Source: Elysia chlorotica (Eukaryota > Mollusca > Gastropoda > Plakobranchidae). Taken from it: 64,000 nucleotides of DNA. The notes beneath the pieces are model-generated. The model had not been told where the DNA came from. It was given only the letters and a program-made list of their open reading frames with translations, and searched no databases. Shown one piece after another: positions 34,208 to 48,096 of the stretch. The stretch is from positions 113,426 to 177,425 of the forward strand of contig RQTK01000483.1 in assembly GCA_003991915.1 (NCBI GenBank), read 5' to 3'. The position numbers and the translations under genes are program-made. The stretch's first letter is position 1. Each line of letters starts with the position of its first letter.

Positions 34208-34742
34208 GCTGAACTTCTCCATAGCTTACACGTCACTCCCTTTTTATTTTAATGGCGATGAAAGTTGGGAGCAATTTCTTATTCTGCATGGATGTTTATA
34301 ATTGGACGAGTTGCCACAAGGAATACTTTTCTGGCATGTCACGGCGTTTCCTTTATCTCAGCTGACGGGCTTGACAATGACGCATAGCCTGGCCTTATTG
34401 ATCGCTGACTTCGTCGCTGGAAGCCCTGCATGCATGGGGAGGGTTACCAACGGAGGGTGTGTCTGAAATAGAGGAAAAGGGGAGGGGGGGGGGGGTCAAT
34501 AGGTCGTTTCCCTAGCATAGATGTATGTAATGATGAGAGAAGAGAGGTGGTTGAATAATGAATGATGACAAAGCTGTCTGTTATACCTCACATGGTTATT
34601 TTGTTCTTGTATTCCGTGATGCCACCGCACCACCACCATCCCCGCTAAAAAAAAAAAAACCTGTCTGGTAAGCCCCTAACGCCGTTTTTCCTCCTTGTGT
34701 CCCCCCCCCCCCCCCCCTCGCCACCTCTGTGTGACCTGTCAG
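32825..34742. other. KDM3 intron 3
   Basis: Holds short (CA)n at 33594-33610, (CT)n at 34159-34203, a G-run near 34481-34494, and a run of C at about 34701-34717 that leads into the polypyrimidine tract of exon 4. No gene seen. Confidence 0.5.
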
Positions 34743-34949
34743 GACGGCGATGAGAACAGCGTGTCCACGGCCAAGGAGTGTCCAGACGTGGTGAAATGGC
34801 TCAAGACCTGGAGTGACTATCAGGACGGGCAGAAGATTCTGCTGACGACACCCACCGTACTGTTGGGCTATCGTGTGGAGGTCTATCGCACGGAGGGCAC
34901 CACGCAGTGGTACACAGCTGTCATCAAGTCATACAACCACCATAACAAG
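34743..34949 (+). CDS. KDM3: KDM3/JMJD1C-type demethylase, exon 4
   Basis: Acceptor GTGTGACCTGTCAG then 69 codons ending AAC AAG|GTAAGT. The stretch QKILLTTPTVLLGYRVEVYR followed by TTQWYTAVI matches the family's 'QEIF-GPYSLNGYRVRVYR ... TQWFTGII' block. Phase 0 at both ends. Markedly more GC-rich than the flanking introns. Confidence 0.92.
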
Positions 34950-36735
34950 GTAAGTTTTGCCAAGCTTTACAGCTACATGTTACAAGGTGTTTTTCATTCC
35001 ATCGAACCTTCACTAGACAATGTGGTAGTAAACTAAATTGGGGACCATTCCAACCAGCTTGCTCATCATTCAGGGACTTATCTTGTGTGTGTAATGACTT
35101 ATGGAGGGAAAAAAATTGAAAACCAACGGTGTTTATTCTTTTAGAAAAACGCTAGAGAAACACGTTTCCATGAGACTTTTAGTCGGCCCAAGAGAAACAT
35201 TTTATTCATACCTTGACCGTCTATAACGCAAAACCGCCAACAACCGGACAATTTTTTTTGTCCTAAAAATAATTAGGCCTTTACAAAAAGCGGTTTAAAC
35301 CCGTTGAACCCATGGTCAGGAATATGACACAAGTGAGATGATTTCACTGATACCACATCACTCGGCGATTTAATTTTTTTATGAATTGGTAGATTATGTG
35401 ATTTAAACAGCCAGGGACTGTGGGTGTGGGTTCAAGACGACCTGAGAACAATAGAGGGAAATGCTTTACCAGCACAACCGCCTGGGAGTTAAGTTTATAG
35501 GTGCCATTACACACGATCTTTTACATTTTTAATGAGAGAACACTGAATGTCTTGTATGTACTAAGCTTTTAAAATAGTGTAGCAGGCACGGGACACTCTC
35601 GCTAATGAGATTGCGAGACTAGCTTACTTGTGTGTGTAACTTAACTAATCTTCGCACAGGGGTGTGGTCATGCCTGCTCTCCTTAGTGTACACTATTTGT
35701 GACTAACAAGAGTAGAAGAAAAAGTCACAGATAAGTAATTTGAGAAACAAGCTTGTGGTAACACACAAATGGTCTTGTTACGGTGGGAACACTGCGACGT
35801 AGAGAAGGCTTCTACTATTTATCCTGTGAACATCAAATAATGAGTTAGTTTGGATCGTACATTTTCTCATGGGTGGAGGTATATATTTCATTTGTATATA
35901 TTATTTTTTTATATATGCCTTTTACTCTAAACTGTGAAGAAGGAATTGCTTTTTTCAACGTCAAGGCAAGGAGTAAACTTCAATGTCATTGTGACATTAA
36001 ATTACACCCACATAGACAATATCTTTTACATAAGTACATATGTGTATTTTGTTAAGCTCGCGTCGGTCTTATGAATCATGAATTGGATCCGACCGCGCCG
36101 CCAGAGGCCTATGGGTCTGACAAAGCAGGAGGTCCAAGGTTCGAAGCTCAGCTAGTTCCCCCGTCTCCAAATACACATACACGTACAATATATGATACTT
36201 TGGGAAACCATGGGAAGTAAAACTAATCAATACTTATCAGCGCCTGTGCAATCTGTGCACCTCCAACCCAGCAGTGGACTGATTAAGCTCTTTACCATGC
36301 CATTAAAATAATAGTCTCAAGAGACAGAAAAGTGAGATCGTCATTTAGGAGTGTAAATACACACAAGACTTTGCTTTGAGCCGCTTTGAATCAGTAATGA
36401 ATGAGTGAATAGTTGTTGGTGGGACGTAATGTAATCTTCACTCACTATTCGTACACAAGTAGAAGTAGGTTGTTATATTTGTATTGGAAATTACGTATTT
36501 GGTTCAGCCAGACCACAACCACATAATGGCGATCTTTGTCTTGTCTTTGCCTCTTGTCTAGGGGAAAGGGGGATGGTGTACTTTACATTTACCTAGATAA
36601 ACAAGACAGGAATTTCCCTTATTAAATTCAAATCTCGAGGCAAACGATAGATCTTTTAACAAACCTGCACCCACACACACTCTTCCTTTAGGTCCCTTTC
36701 ATTCCTCCTTCACTTTCCCTATCTCTCGGTCTCTT
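34950..36735. other. KDM3 intron 4, first part
   Basis: No exon seen. A tRNA-like box B (GGTTCGAAGCTC, about 36137) with upstream GCCGCCAGAGGCC suggests a SINE fragment at about 36091-36165. Confidence 0.35.
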
Positions 36736-36998
36736 ACCACCTCATGTACACTCCTCATACACACACAGACCGAGACCACAGTCAGGCGAAAAAAGAGAAT
36801 GAACAGAAAAGAGTGGGCTTTGTATTGATATTTTACGAGCCGCAGTGGATTGTTTTGCTGTTTCTCGGTGCTTATTTTTAGCGTGATCCACTGGGAGCTT
36901 GAAGCTCGGTGATATGGTGGCTAGCAGGAGATAACCTGACCTATTTTTGGCCGAGAGCCAGGCTACACCTGCCACTGACTGACTGCTGCTCGCGCGCG

Positions 36999-37006
36999 TG
37001 TGTGTA

Positions 37007-37043
<37 letters not shown>
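36999..37043. repeat. (GT)n microsatellite
   Basis: Nearly pure TG repeat. Confidence 0.9.
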
Positions 37044-37045
<2 letters not shown>

Positions 37046-38214
37046 TACAATCGGCCCTGGCGAGGTTGGTGAAAATAATACTTTTCAGGAGGAAATCTGC
37101 CCTATCGCGAGATTGCTCTGCGCAGCCCTGAAAGTGTAAAATTCTCCGGCTTGAATTACACTAATGGTTTTCAAGCCCGCGGATCGATACGTCGTGTAGT
37201 TGGGCCAACTCTCCCACCCCCATTTGCCAGCTTGTCTCAAGTCTACTGAGCGGGACGTAACCTGGACATAAATGGCTCGTGGCCTTTGTTTGCTGGTGCG
37301 ATTGTCTATCAGTATCACGCAGTCGCGGCGCATTGACAGTATGATAGGCGTTTCGCATGCCGCTTCGCCGTACTTTAATCACGGATATATTACTCGGCCA
37401 ACCGCATTGTAAAGGTCGTCGGGGTCACTTTCTGCGATGCTTAGTTTTCAAATGTAAAATTGCACAACAGTATCAAGTGTTGTTACACAGGTTTTTCATT
37501 GGTTTGACATTTTTTCTTTCGAAATAGTAGTAGTACATTTTATAACTATGTTAATTTTTTTAGATGAGGTTTGCGTAACTGGTGTGGGGTGTGGCGGGCG
37601 AAGCCATTGATGAACCAGAAAGTAACTTTTCTAAAACTGGTGGCATGTGTTGGAATGATATATTTTTTGTTTGTTTTGTTTTTATGGTTGTTTTTGTTTT
37701 TGTAATTTTTTAAAATAATTAGTTGGATATTTTTTATCGGCCTGGATGTGCCCTCAATAGCTTTCGGAATAAGATTTATGACTATTAAAATACAATCAAT
37801 CTCCATATTTTTGTCATCCCTATGGCTGCAGGTTCTATCGTGGTAAGACTGCCTTATTTCTTATGTTAATGTACTTCTGAACGGCGAAATTATATACACT
37901 GAAACGACGGAGTGCTACGACTCCCTTACTACTCGGGTATTGGCCCACTTTATCTTGATCGCACATAGATGTGCATAATATATATAAAGTGTTGCTTTTG
38001 GAAATGCGCCAGAGAAAGAGTCTTGTCTTCGCTTTCCTCATCGAAAAGTTACCAACACTAAGCCAGATCAGGTATGGCGAGTCCAACGCACTCACGTATC
38101 TAGCTACAATCATGTAGGTGGGTCTTTTTGTGCGCGTGTTTCTGTGGCATGGGCATCGTTGTTATTTAATATAGGGTTACCTCGGGCCACGCACTTCGAA
38201 AGCATGTATGTACA
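37044..38214. other. KDM3 intron 4, second part
   Basis: GC-richer patch at 37085-37440, then AT-rich; no gene recognised. Confidence 0.4.
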
Positions 38215-38225
38215 TATTTAACATC

Positions 38226-38395
38226 AGCGCTCAAGCCATGGAGTGGAACCCTCAAGGCAAAAGCAAGGTCGGACGCTCGAAGCAGGCTTGGCAGCGTTGC
38301 ACTGAGGCAGAAGTAAAAGCGACCGGTGGCGGTAACACATGGGTCTTACGGTGGACTGTTTAAATAAAGCGGCGGGGTCTCTTGAAGCAATAAGC
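38226..38395 (+). pseudogene. LINE relic: C-terminal end of an endonuclease/reverse-transcriptase protein
   Basis: The frame starting near 38232 reads MEWNPQGKSKVGRSKQAWQR, then CTEAEVKATGGG and TWVLRWTV before TAA at about 38360. The W-NPQG-K-K-GR-K-x-W-RR pattern followed by E-E-K-x-x-G-x-TW-x-L-x-RW is the common C-terminus of one class of metazoan non-LTR retrotransposon proteins. 5'-truncated and degenerate (expected RWRxLV-ALCS is disrupted). The GC-rich DNA to about 38580 may be more of the same or another element. Confidence 0.6.
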
Positions 38396-38763
38396 GCTCC
38401 CCCCACCCCCGGTTCATTGTCCCAGCCCGTTCTGGCCTATCCTGGTCGCACTCAGGGCAGCAGCATTTGCTCGTTGCAACGGGTGCCGAATCGCCTCACT
38501 GTGGTCTTGTCGCAGCCTGAAATTTCTCACATCGTTCAGGGCATCCCCACATACGGACGGTTTATGGGGGGGGGCAAATAACCCAAGATGGGCATGAAGC
38601 CGGGAGTCAACGTGAATGGGGGCTATAGGAATTCTGGACATACAGATAACCTCGGGACTGACATATAATTATGAAATAGGCATACCTTAAGTTTATTAAA
38701 TAATAGCGATTTGCCCATTATATTCTGACTGGGAGTTAAAAAAACCCAACTCACTCTCTTCCC

Positions 38764-38766
<3 letters not shown>

Positions 38767-38815
<49 letters not shown>
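38767..38815. repeat. (CT)n microsatellite
   Basis: Pure CT repeat. Confidence 0.95.
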
Positions 38816-38819
<4 letters not shown>

Positions 38820-39002
38820 ACACTTCTTTGAAAATTTCAAAATTGTAGACCAAGAGGCATTACATGTAGATTTACATATCAATATCCGCATACACTAACC
38901 TTGAAAGGGAATCATAGTTATGGTTAATGACGCATTGAATGCTGAGAGCGACATGCAAGTAAATCCTTTTCTTCGCGAACTGAGAGTTATTGTTGTATCA
39001 GT

Positions 39003-39244
39003 GTTAATTTAACGTCCTACATAAGCACTATATATGCTTTATTCTGGACGGTTCCTAAGACTGGTGTCTGACAAATGTATGTGCTGTACACACGAGACAG
39101 GGCGGTGTTACTATGACTTATGTCTACGCCTGTCACATTTAACTGACACCGAACAACCAGTAGGGGGCGAAATCGCCATGGCTTGAACCACGGACCACCT
39201 GCTTGGAAAGCCGATGTTCTACTCCATGGCTACTGCTTCCCCCT
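39003..39244 (-). mobile_element. SINE of the AACTC-tail family, near full length (copy C)
   Basis: Minus strand: tRNA-like head (GTAGCCATGGAGTAGAACATCG; box B GGTTCAAGCC), core GTGTCAGTTAAATGTGACAGGC, CTCGTGTGTACAGCACATA, ending AGGACGTTAAATTAAC. The flanks CTGAGAGTTATTGTTG (about 38980) and CTGAGAACATTATTTTG (about 39251) may be a diverged target duplication. Confidence 0.75.
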
Positions 39245-39637
39245 CTCGTGAGCTGAGAACATTATTTTGTGGTGCGAGCACTGGACATTGGAAATACACG
39301 ATTGTATGAACATAATGGAAGTCATCGAGGGGTGATCGCGGTTGAATCGTGGCAAATTTTTTTTTTCTTTAATCGTCCCAGGCGATGTCAAGTAACGGTT
39401 TAGTGTAGTGGCAGATCAACGAAGCGTACGCGACGGGACCTGACTAAGCTATAATGGCAATCTTATCATGTTCGACTGTAATAATGGATCTTTGCTTTGA
39501 CAAATATTGACACAGGTTGTGCGTATTTTATTATAACCTTAGTGCATAACAGTAGAAATAAATCAATTTTTAATACGTTTTATAGATCTGTATATATTAT
39601 TACTGTGAGTATGAGTTTAACGATAGAAATGCTCTAT

Positions 39638-39849
<212 letters not shown>

Positions 39850-40299
39850 CACTGTACTGCGAATCATAAGATCCTTATGGATAGACCGCACACGCACAAA
39901 CACACTTGTAACAGAATCGGGGCTGTTTGACCTTTCGCCCCAACCATAGCCACACAATGATGAGAAACAAAATACTGGTATAGTTAGACCCCCAACCACT
40001 GAGACTCGCTAAGCACGCGAGGAACGAGTAGAAACAGGCTGGTCTCTGAAGGTTCATCCACTCACCAACATGACCGAGAGATGGGATATTATTTTTCTTG
40101 TCTTCCACGCTGCATTGATTAGTCTCAGGCATGCCAAGCAATCAATAGCAGACTGTACAGTCTGCCTGTGTGTGTCTGTCTTGTTGCGCTTTTGTTTGTA
40201 GGATAATTGATAAGGAAGGCGATGGACTCTTTCAACACACACATGTCCCTAATAATAGGAATAACCATCACTCCATTTCTATAGAATATTTATCTTGCG

Positions 40300-40303
<4 letters not shown>

Positions 40304-40347
<44 letters not shown>
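40304..40347. repeat. (GA)n microsatellite
   Basis: Pure GA repeat in intron 4 of KDM3. Confidence 0.95.
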
Positions 40348-40350
<3 letters not shown>

Positions 40351-40754
40351 AGAGATTTGAATGGGTGTTGGTCTCAAAAGTCACGTGTGTTATACTGAGC
40401 ATCTAGTGGGATGTGTTGGCTTCCCACACGAGCGTCTTGTAAAATAATAATTATACCCTATGGAGAAGGTCAGCTGACGTCAGAATGGCTGTTTGTTTAC
40501 CATTGTTGTTCAAGTATTAGCATTAATAGGCAACTCAATATGTCAACCATTTCTGACCCTCTGTGATGATCTATATTAATGTTTAATAAGATCAATGTGT
40601 TTAAAATATCCTTGTTTCTTAAGTTTTAATAACATGTGTTTATAGCAATTATTTGTGTATTACTTTGAAAGCCTTTTATAATATGTCTATGCAATTTTAG
40701 GTCTTTGAATTGTGTATGTAAATGCTTCTACATGACTATATAATATTGAACACT

Positions 40755-40831
40755 TTGGTGATTATGTTTAAAATGTTGTTAAGCGCTTTGAGGTTTGCGA
40801 AGGGAAACCGCTCAATAAATAAATAAATAAT
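40755..40831 (+). mobile_element. Retroelement 3' tail (AAGCGCTTTGAG ... AATAAATAAATAA)
   Basis: GTTAAGCGCTTTGAGG, GGAAACCGCTC and a terminal (AATA)n run form a typical 3' end of mollusc non-LTR elements and SINEs. It ends 29 bases before KDM3 exon 5. The 5' limit is unknown. Confidence 0.5.
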
Positions 40832-40860
40832 ACTATGCTTCTCTCTCATGGCTGTTTCAG

Positions 40861-40945
40861 AGCTTAACGCTGACGGATGATACCGTGTTGGAGGAACACA
40901 ATGAAGACCCGACTCTGATACAAATGCACTTGATCGGTGATGGTG
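40861..40945 (+). CDS. KDM3: KDM3/JMJD1C-type demethylase, exon 5
   Basis: Acceptor CATGGCTGTTTCAG then SLTLTDDTVLEEHNEDPTLI and QMHLIGDG, matching the family's 'xxMNDQVLEPQNVDPSMVQM' segment. The donor is GGTG|GTAAGTG, leaving phase 1, so the next exon must supply two bases. In family members this is followed by VxHSLL-GENIGI; no such exon was found in the remaining 23 kb, so it is either beyond the window or missed. Confidence 0.88.
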
Positions 40946-41055
40946 GTAAGTGTGCACATCCTCTTCCTGTGTGCTGTTGATTTATACACTGCTTGCAACA
41001 CCACTTGCACCACATGATATCCACTGTCCATGTCTCTGTCAGTCAATTTCCCTCG

Positions 41056-41058
<3 letters not shown>

Positions 41059-41134
<76 letters not shown>
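41059..41134. repeat. (CT)n microsatellite
   Basis: Pure TC repeat 114 bases after KDM3 exon 5. Confidence 0.95.
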
Positions 41135-41141
<7 letters not shown>

Positions 41142-41180
41142 CCCTTGATAATTACACTGTATTAGGATTATCATTATGAA

Positions 41181-41213
<33 letters not shown>

Positions 41214-41262
41214 ATTATGATGATTTTAATCATCATTATTACTATAATTAATTCTGCTGTTT

Positions 41263-41343
<81 letters not shown>
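41181..41343. repeat. (ATT)n and (ATC)n microsatellite
   Basis: ATT run at about 41181-41212, mixed spacer, then a near-pure ATC run at 41262-41343. Confidence 0.93.
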
Positions 41344-41344
<1 letters not shown>

Positions 41345-44300
41345 CCACCAGCAGTAGTAGTGGCATTTCAATCATGACTAACTGGTTAAATATTTGTATT
41401 GTTTCAGTTTGTGTATTTATCACGATGTCTAAGTTGAACATTGGTTCAGAAGATCATTTTTTAAGTGATACCATTGGTCAGCGATTAGTATCATAGTCTG
41501 CTTCTGTGTGTGTAATAATTTTTAGTGTAGCGCTCCGTATATCACGATTTATCGCATTTCTTGTCCATTGATTAGCGAGCTTGAGCACCAAGACACAAAT
41601 GGCAACCTGCACCGTAATACTGTACAATACTGTAGCATGATAGTTGTTCTTTAGTAATCACTTTGTGATAAAGCGCCTCACTGCATTTGGACCGCCGTAT
41701 CTGTACTTCCATAGTGTGTACTGTTAGCATAGGCTCTTTCCGTGTATCGCCGTAACACCAGCAAACCGCCCGTGTGTGCAGTGGCGCAGCAAGGCTTAGG
41801 CTATTGACAGTAGACTGATTAGCTTGATGTTTGGAGGTGTAACCTTCGACCGTGAAGTTCGCGCAGCGGGTTATCTCGAGGACCTCTCATTAAGTGGATC
41901 TTGTTTTTGTAAGATGGTTGTTTTTTTATTGTCTCCCATTGATTATACAGTACTCGCGTTTCGCAGCGTCCTTGTATAACAGGTGTAACCTACACTGTTG
42001 CAAGGACACTGACTTTATCAGTCTTTGATCATTGCTGGACCTAATTTCGCCAGAGCATTCTAGCTACAGCTTCGTGATGATGTAGTTTCACATTATGACT
42101 ACACAATTTCTTGGCAAGATAGCCAATTGTGACTAATTTTTGGTGTTAAATTGATAGTCTGTTGTATTACCTGATCTGGTGAGTTGTGCGTTCATTTAAC
42201 GTTCATATCATTAAGTCAGCAAAGAGATGCTAACACAAATTAGATCTAGCTTTTTTTAGCAGCGTGGTGCCACATCTTGCTAGCTGCTGATAATTATGTG
42301 ATGCCTAATTATACATTCTGCAAATATAAACAAATTATCAGGGTTAGTATGGTAAAGGAAAAAAAAAAGGGGGGGGGGGGGAAATTCTTTTAACCATGTG
42401 CGGACATGCTGAGGGGAAAACCTTCCTGTGCTGCAGGGCATTCCTATTTTTATTGGAGTTCAAGCGAACCACATGCTCTCATTTTGTTTTGGTTCTTTTT
42501 GTTCCCGTCTCTACCAAGCACGTCGGCCCTGCGCGAGATAAGTCATGTATTTTCCTTGCTGGCTTAATTAATGAGAATCGATCTCCTTTGTCTGTAAAGC
42601 TGTCAGCGTAATTATAACTTCAACCTCTGTTTGCAAATACGACTGTAATTTTTTGTTATTATTATTTTATAGTTTGTTTTGTTTTTGCGCTCCTTTCAAG
42701 CCGACATATAACAAAATCAACGTGAAAACCCAATACACTTCTCTACTTTCACACTAGGGAAACAATGACCACAGGCTCTAGAGGAGTGGGAGAGGCGATA
42801 GACAGACGTAGGCATAGGCAGTCAGAGAGACTGTCTGGGTGTCTGTAGAGGATTTCTCCCCCCCCCCCCCTCCCCAATCAGCTCCCGGCGCACCCTCACC
42901 ACACTGAATGGTATTTATTATTTTGCACTCGTTGTTCTCTAGGGCACGGCATTTTCGCACAGCGGTGTTTTCTCATCTCCCACGTACAGCCAGTCTCTGT
43001 ACAACTCTGTACACCCCTGTACAGCTCCACCGCCAATGTACACAAATCATATTATTCCTGAGCGATTTTCCATGCATTTGCTCCCATTCTCTGGCCCAAA
43101 GCAAAACCGCCGGGCCTGAATATTGATGCAGCTCTCTGTTTGCCTTGCCCGACGTGGATGCTTCAGGTGCCTTAAAATGGGGGTAAAAGAAAAGTACATC
43201 ATTACAGGTTGAGGTAGTAGACAGATTTCAATTGGTTGTTGTTTTTTTTTGTGAATTTCTTTTCTTTCTTTCATTGTTTTCAATGTAGTCCACATCTACT
43301 ATTCTTGGTGGCATTTCCTAATTAAGGACCTATTGCTCTCACCAGTAGCATACAAGGGATTGTTATGATTTTTTTTTATTTTAGTGAAGTGGCTTTGACC
43401 TGTGGCATAACTCTCCATCTGTTGGCATAGAAATTGTTCTCTCCTCTAGGCCTACTCTTAGTTGTATTCATATATGATGATTATTGATCATGTTCTTTTG
43501 TATTTCTTGTTGTTGTTGTTTTGTTTTTGTGGGGGGTGTCTATTATTTTTTGTTTTATTGTTGTGTGTGTTTGTGTATGTTGTTTTTGTTTTTTTTTTCA
43601 AAATAGAAAGGAATGTTATTGTTGATTGGAAAGGTTTCAATCATGCTTGTTTTTTAGTCAATATGAATTACATAATTATGCCTTGTTGTCTTTTAAGGGA
43701 AAGGGAATTATTATGTCTTTTAATTTCACAATTGTACTTTGATATATTAATGCTATACTTTCAAATTTTCAGTTAGGTACCTAGAGTAACAGAAAGGCCT
43801 CTTCTTTTAATATTTTTTTAACTTACACTGGATCTTAACTTGAACTACAAGACAAGCAAAAGCAAACAGCCGCTGATGCTTTTCACACTAACATGCATTT
43901 TTGTCAATAGAAAAGAATGAGGATATAATTTTTTTTTCTTCCTTTTTGCTCCTGGTTTGAAATATCTAAAACCTCTAACATTCTGTCATCAGAGAAAAGG
44001 GTAGAATTTTCAACAGATTTATAAATAGAGGAAGATACTGAAAGTAACATAAGAAATTCGACACATTTTGTTTTTTTACATATAATATTGTTTACTTGTA
44101 GAGGACATACTGCTTGCACCATGTGAAACCAATTTTGTTTGTGTCTGTTGCCTAACCATTGGTCCAGATGGCTTTGCATTGATATTTTGACATATAATTA
44201 TATTGGTTTTTCTTGTTGTTTCCAACCTTCCTCTCAAATAAACGGGTACTAAGTACTCATCTTTGTGTGTAATGATGTAATATTTGGAAGGCTTAGCTAT

Positions 44301-45914
44301 ATACGGTGGACTGAAAGGCCATCAATTGTTTTCTTTTTCTTTGTTTTTAACAAAATGGTTCAGCAGCTGCCAGGCTGTTTGGTCAATATATTTTTTTCAT
44401 CACAATTATTTTCACAGCTAGATCTATGACTTAGAAAAGGAAAAATAGGGTAGTGTGAAAATCCACATCTCGTTCCAAGATCAAACACATGAACTGCCTA
44501 TCAGTATCTCTTTTTAGAAGTGGCGTACTGTTAGTTTTCTAAGATGGAAGCAATGTTGGCTTCAATGTTGCTTTCTTATTCTAAAATCCAAGTCATTATT
44601 CATTAGCTTTCTGAATTTTTTTTCCCTCCGTAAGTTTTTCAAATAAAACATGATACAATAACTATTTAGCCCAATAGAGACAATAATATTGCTATTGCAG
44701 ATTTTATTTTGAGTTTATACATCAAGGAAGAGAAAAGGCCTGAGGGAAAGTAAGAGGTATTTAATTCCTTCCACTCCATCATAAAAGATTTACCTGCTTC
44801 TGCACCTGGTGTAATGATGCCATGTCTTGTTTTGTTTTTTTAAACATTCAGCCATTGTACTGCAAGTTGTTTTAAAGTATCATGATATGAAATACTACAA
44901 TTTACAAGTGTTGCATTTGTTAGAGACAAAAATATGGAGTGGCCATGATTTTCACACAAAAAAAGATGTGATGTATTTATTTATGTCTTGGGGGGAATGA
45001 GAAAAGAAGTTGAGAGAATGCCTGATTATTTTCATGAATTGTTGAAGTGCATATCCTGTATGTGTCATGCCAAACAAATGTTGTTTATGGATTGCGAAGT
45101 GGCATCAGGGGGTTAGCTGCATGTGTATATAAAGCTGAAGTGTTAACATATGATCTGGACTTGAAATATGCTTGGAAAATAAACACTGACTGAATCAAAC
45201 AGGTTTTGCACTTTTTGTTAAATTGACACTGAGTGTTTCTAAAGTTCACTGGGTTGTTGGGTTTTGTTGTGGGTTTTTTTAAATGATAGACCCTAGCAGT
45301 GAAAAACTGAGTAAGTAAATCATTGAAGTAGTTAAGCACAGCAACAGCACTGTTGGGGTATATACATTGGATTAACAAATCACAGTACAGTATTTATATT
45401 TTTTTGTCAGACATTTTTTGGATCTTTCTGTACTTGGAATTTTCTCCAATCTAGAATCTGGTATTTTGAAAGTTTAAGTATTGGATACAGGTAATTTAAA
45501 TTTCCGGTTATTTTAATCCCTTTACATTTTTGTGTACGCCCCTCATTGGTTGCCATGTGTGGCATGCACCATCATTTTAAGACACTTTGAAAAGAAGCAA
45601 CTCCGTTTGTTTGTTTTGTTATGACAGGATAATCTGCTGTCTGTCTTGCCGCTTCCAACTTCAAACTCCTCTTCAAACACATGTGCTTTCACTCGACTAA
45701 AGAATGGCTACCACATGTCCTTCATGTGTTGTTTGCTGATTATCTGTGGGCAAAAACTTGTATACAGGGATGCATTTGAAGTTGTATACAGCTCAGTTTG
45801 TACATGTATTTGACTAGAATCTCACCCCGTGCCTTGCCTCTGTGTATGATTAGTTTCACCTGCTGCTGATCTGTAGAAGTTTTTTCATTGATGAATGCTC
45901 ATGTAGAAAACATA
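41344..45914. other. KDM3 intron 5 or intergenic: no gene seen
   Basis: AT- and T/G-rich. An A-run/G-run junction lies at 42359-42381 and a C-run at about 42858-42870. Many short chance open frames; no splice-bounded family-like exon. Confidence 0.45.
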
Positions 45915-46095
45915 GGGCTGCATTTGGGATGCCCTAGGCCAGATAATTCAGTCTGAATTCTGCGGTTCGAATCTCGAATTCATACCCCAGTACAGTCGTT
46001 GTGAGAGTCCAATACCTCTTCCTCAGTTTTGCCCTGTACGGGGTATGTCTCAAAGTATTATAGTTTAATTCCCATTGAAAATTCAATAAATAATA
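45915..46095 (+). mobile_element. tRNA-derived SINE, second type, fragment
   Basis: Box B-like GCGGTTCGAATCTCG at about 45962 preceded by a degenerate tRNA head. An unrelated body (CGTTGTGAGAGTCC, CCTGTACGGGG) and an A/T-rich end (TTCAATAAATAAT) follow. Confidence 0.45.
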
Positions 46096-47510
46096 TCACC
46101 TTCATTCAGAGAATTGCGGGCTGTGACATAGGGGAGTAAAATCAGAACACGAGTTAAACTAGGTAAAATTTATGCAATCTCTGTTTTTGTCTCCTTCCTC
46201 TTTTCTCTGACCACCTACCCATAACATTATCCTCATCTGATATTCATAACACTCTCTCCCCTCTCAAAGCTTTGTCCAATTTCCCTCTTTCTACTTCTCG
46301 TCCCGCCTTTTCGGATATCGCTGTCTAAACATGTATTACTTTTTTTATTAGTAATATAATTGCGCACCCTGTCGTGTTGTTAAGGGCACAAAACATTAAA
46401 CTACAAAGTCAACATCTGCTAGAATGCACCATGCTGGCTGAGCCTGACTATGCATTGCATGCATTATGATGTATACACAGCGCAAGTTCCCAGTTCAAGG
46501 TAATCTCAGAGCCGCCAACCGTTCGCCCAAAAAGCGTATTCTTGCGCATTCTGCCACACTTTTCCTGTTAAAAAAATGTCGACTGTTGTGGATGGTTAGG
46601 TTGGCAGGCATGTAATCTGTATGGCACTGCCTCATAGTACACGCTTTGCGATAAAGGGGATCATAGAGAGGATGAAGACGATATGTAAGGGAGGCTGAAT
46701 CGGAATCCAATCACAGCTCTACCCTAGACTTCAGAAACCAATCGGTGTATGTCTTAGGGGCCTGATTATGACATCTGTTATCATCGTGTGGATCACAAGA
46801 CCTGCAGTGTGCAGACACGGCCCACCCGCGGACAGTGGTTTATGAATGGGAGGACCGCAGTGTCAGCTGAGACAGTGAAACAGAGAGAGAGAGGGCCACC
46901 CACACTCTAGTCAACTGGACCACCCACAGTACAAACACTGCCTTCTAGCCTTCTACACGACCCAGTAGCGCGGTACTACAAGTGCTGTACATCTAAGCTT
47001 ACAAGATTTAAATCACGTCTAGAATAGATAGATCAAGTCTTTTAACTAAAACTTAAGGAGAATTGTTACTGAAGGAAATACCGAAGGAGGTTGGATGGAT
47101 AAACAAAAAATGATATGGGTGTGGGCAGAGTACATACATATATTACAGGGTTGACACGATTCATGGCTGGTCGCGAAAAAGAAAATTATAATTTATGGTA
47201 AAATTATGTTATGTGAAATCTAGAGAGCTGTGAAGGAATAAGTTAAAATTTTTTAAAAAAAAAAAAAAAAGGAAAGAGTGAGCAAGATAAAGACAGGAGA
47301 GGGTACAGAGAGGCATTTTGTACTCATGGTTTTGAACTAGCAGCCAGTCGAGAGTGATTTCTTTGATATCCCCCTCCCCACGGAGTTAATTTTTGTAAAA
47401 TGTTTGAAGTACATGTAACGGCCCTTAAAATGCAAAATTGTAAATGCCTATGAGTTATAAAAAAAAAAGAATGAAAAATGCGATGTTGCATTATTATTAT
47501 CATTATTATT
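46096..47510. other. Non-coding stretch, no gene supported
   Basis: Pyrimidine-rich at 46180-46310, otherwise unremarkable; an A-run at about 47255-47270. Confidence 0.4.
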
Positions 47511-47518
47511 ATTATTAT

Positions 47519-47663
<145 letters not shown>

Positions 47664-47856
47664 AGTGTCTATCTCTATCTCTTTCCGTCTGAACACACAC
47701 AGTTTCAATCTGTTCTGTTCAGAGAAAGCTTTTCAAGGGTTCTCAAACAGGATCCTTTACATGACGAGACACAAGAGCGGGGTGCTCGGAAATTGTGTCT
47801 GGATCGGTTACATTGTAGTTTCACATGACATAAACTAACACGAGTTGAGAAAAAGG

Positions 47857-47925
47857 CAGGCTGATCTGAGATCGAACCAGCGATCCCCTGATTAGAAACC
47901 GTGCGCTCTACTTGTAAACCATCTA
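47857..47925 (-). mobile_element. tRNA-like SINE head, minus strand
   Basis: On the minus strand: GTTTACAAGTAGAGCGCACG (box A-like) and GCTGGTTCGATCTCAG (box B). No paired acceptor stem, so a tRNA-derived repeat, not a tRNA gene. Confidence 0.5.
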
Positions 47926-47947
47926 ATAATTCTTCACAAACTGTGTC

Positions 47948-48096
<149 letters not shown>

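Noticed and set aside
46495..46710. A 71-codon minus-strand frame considered as a retrotransposon fragment
   Set aside because: No motif order of any retroelement protein could be recognised.
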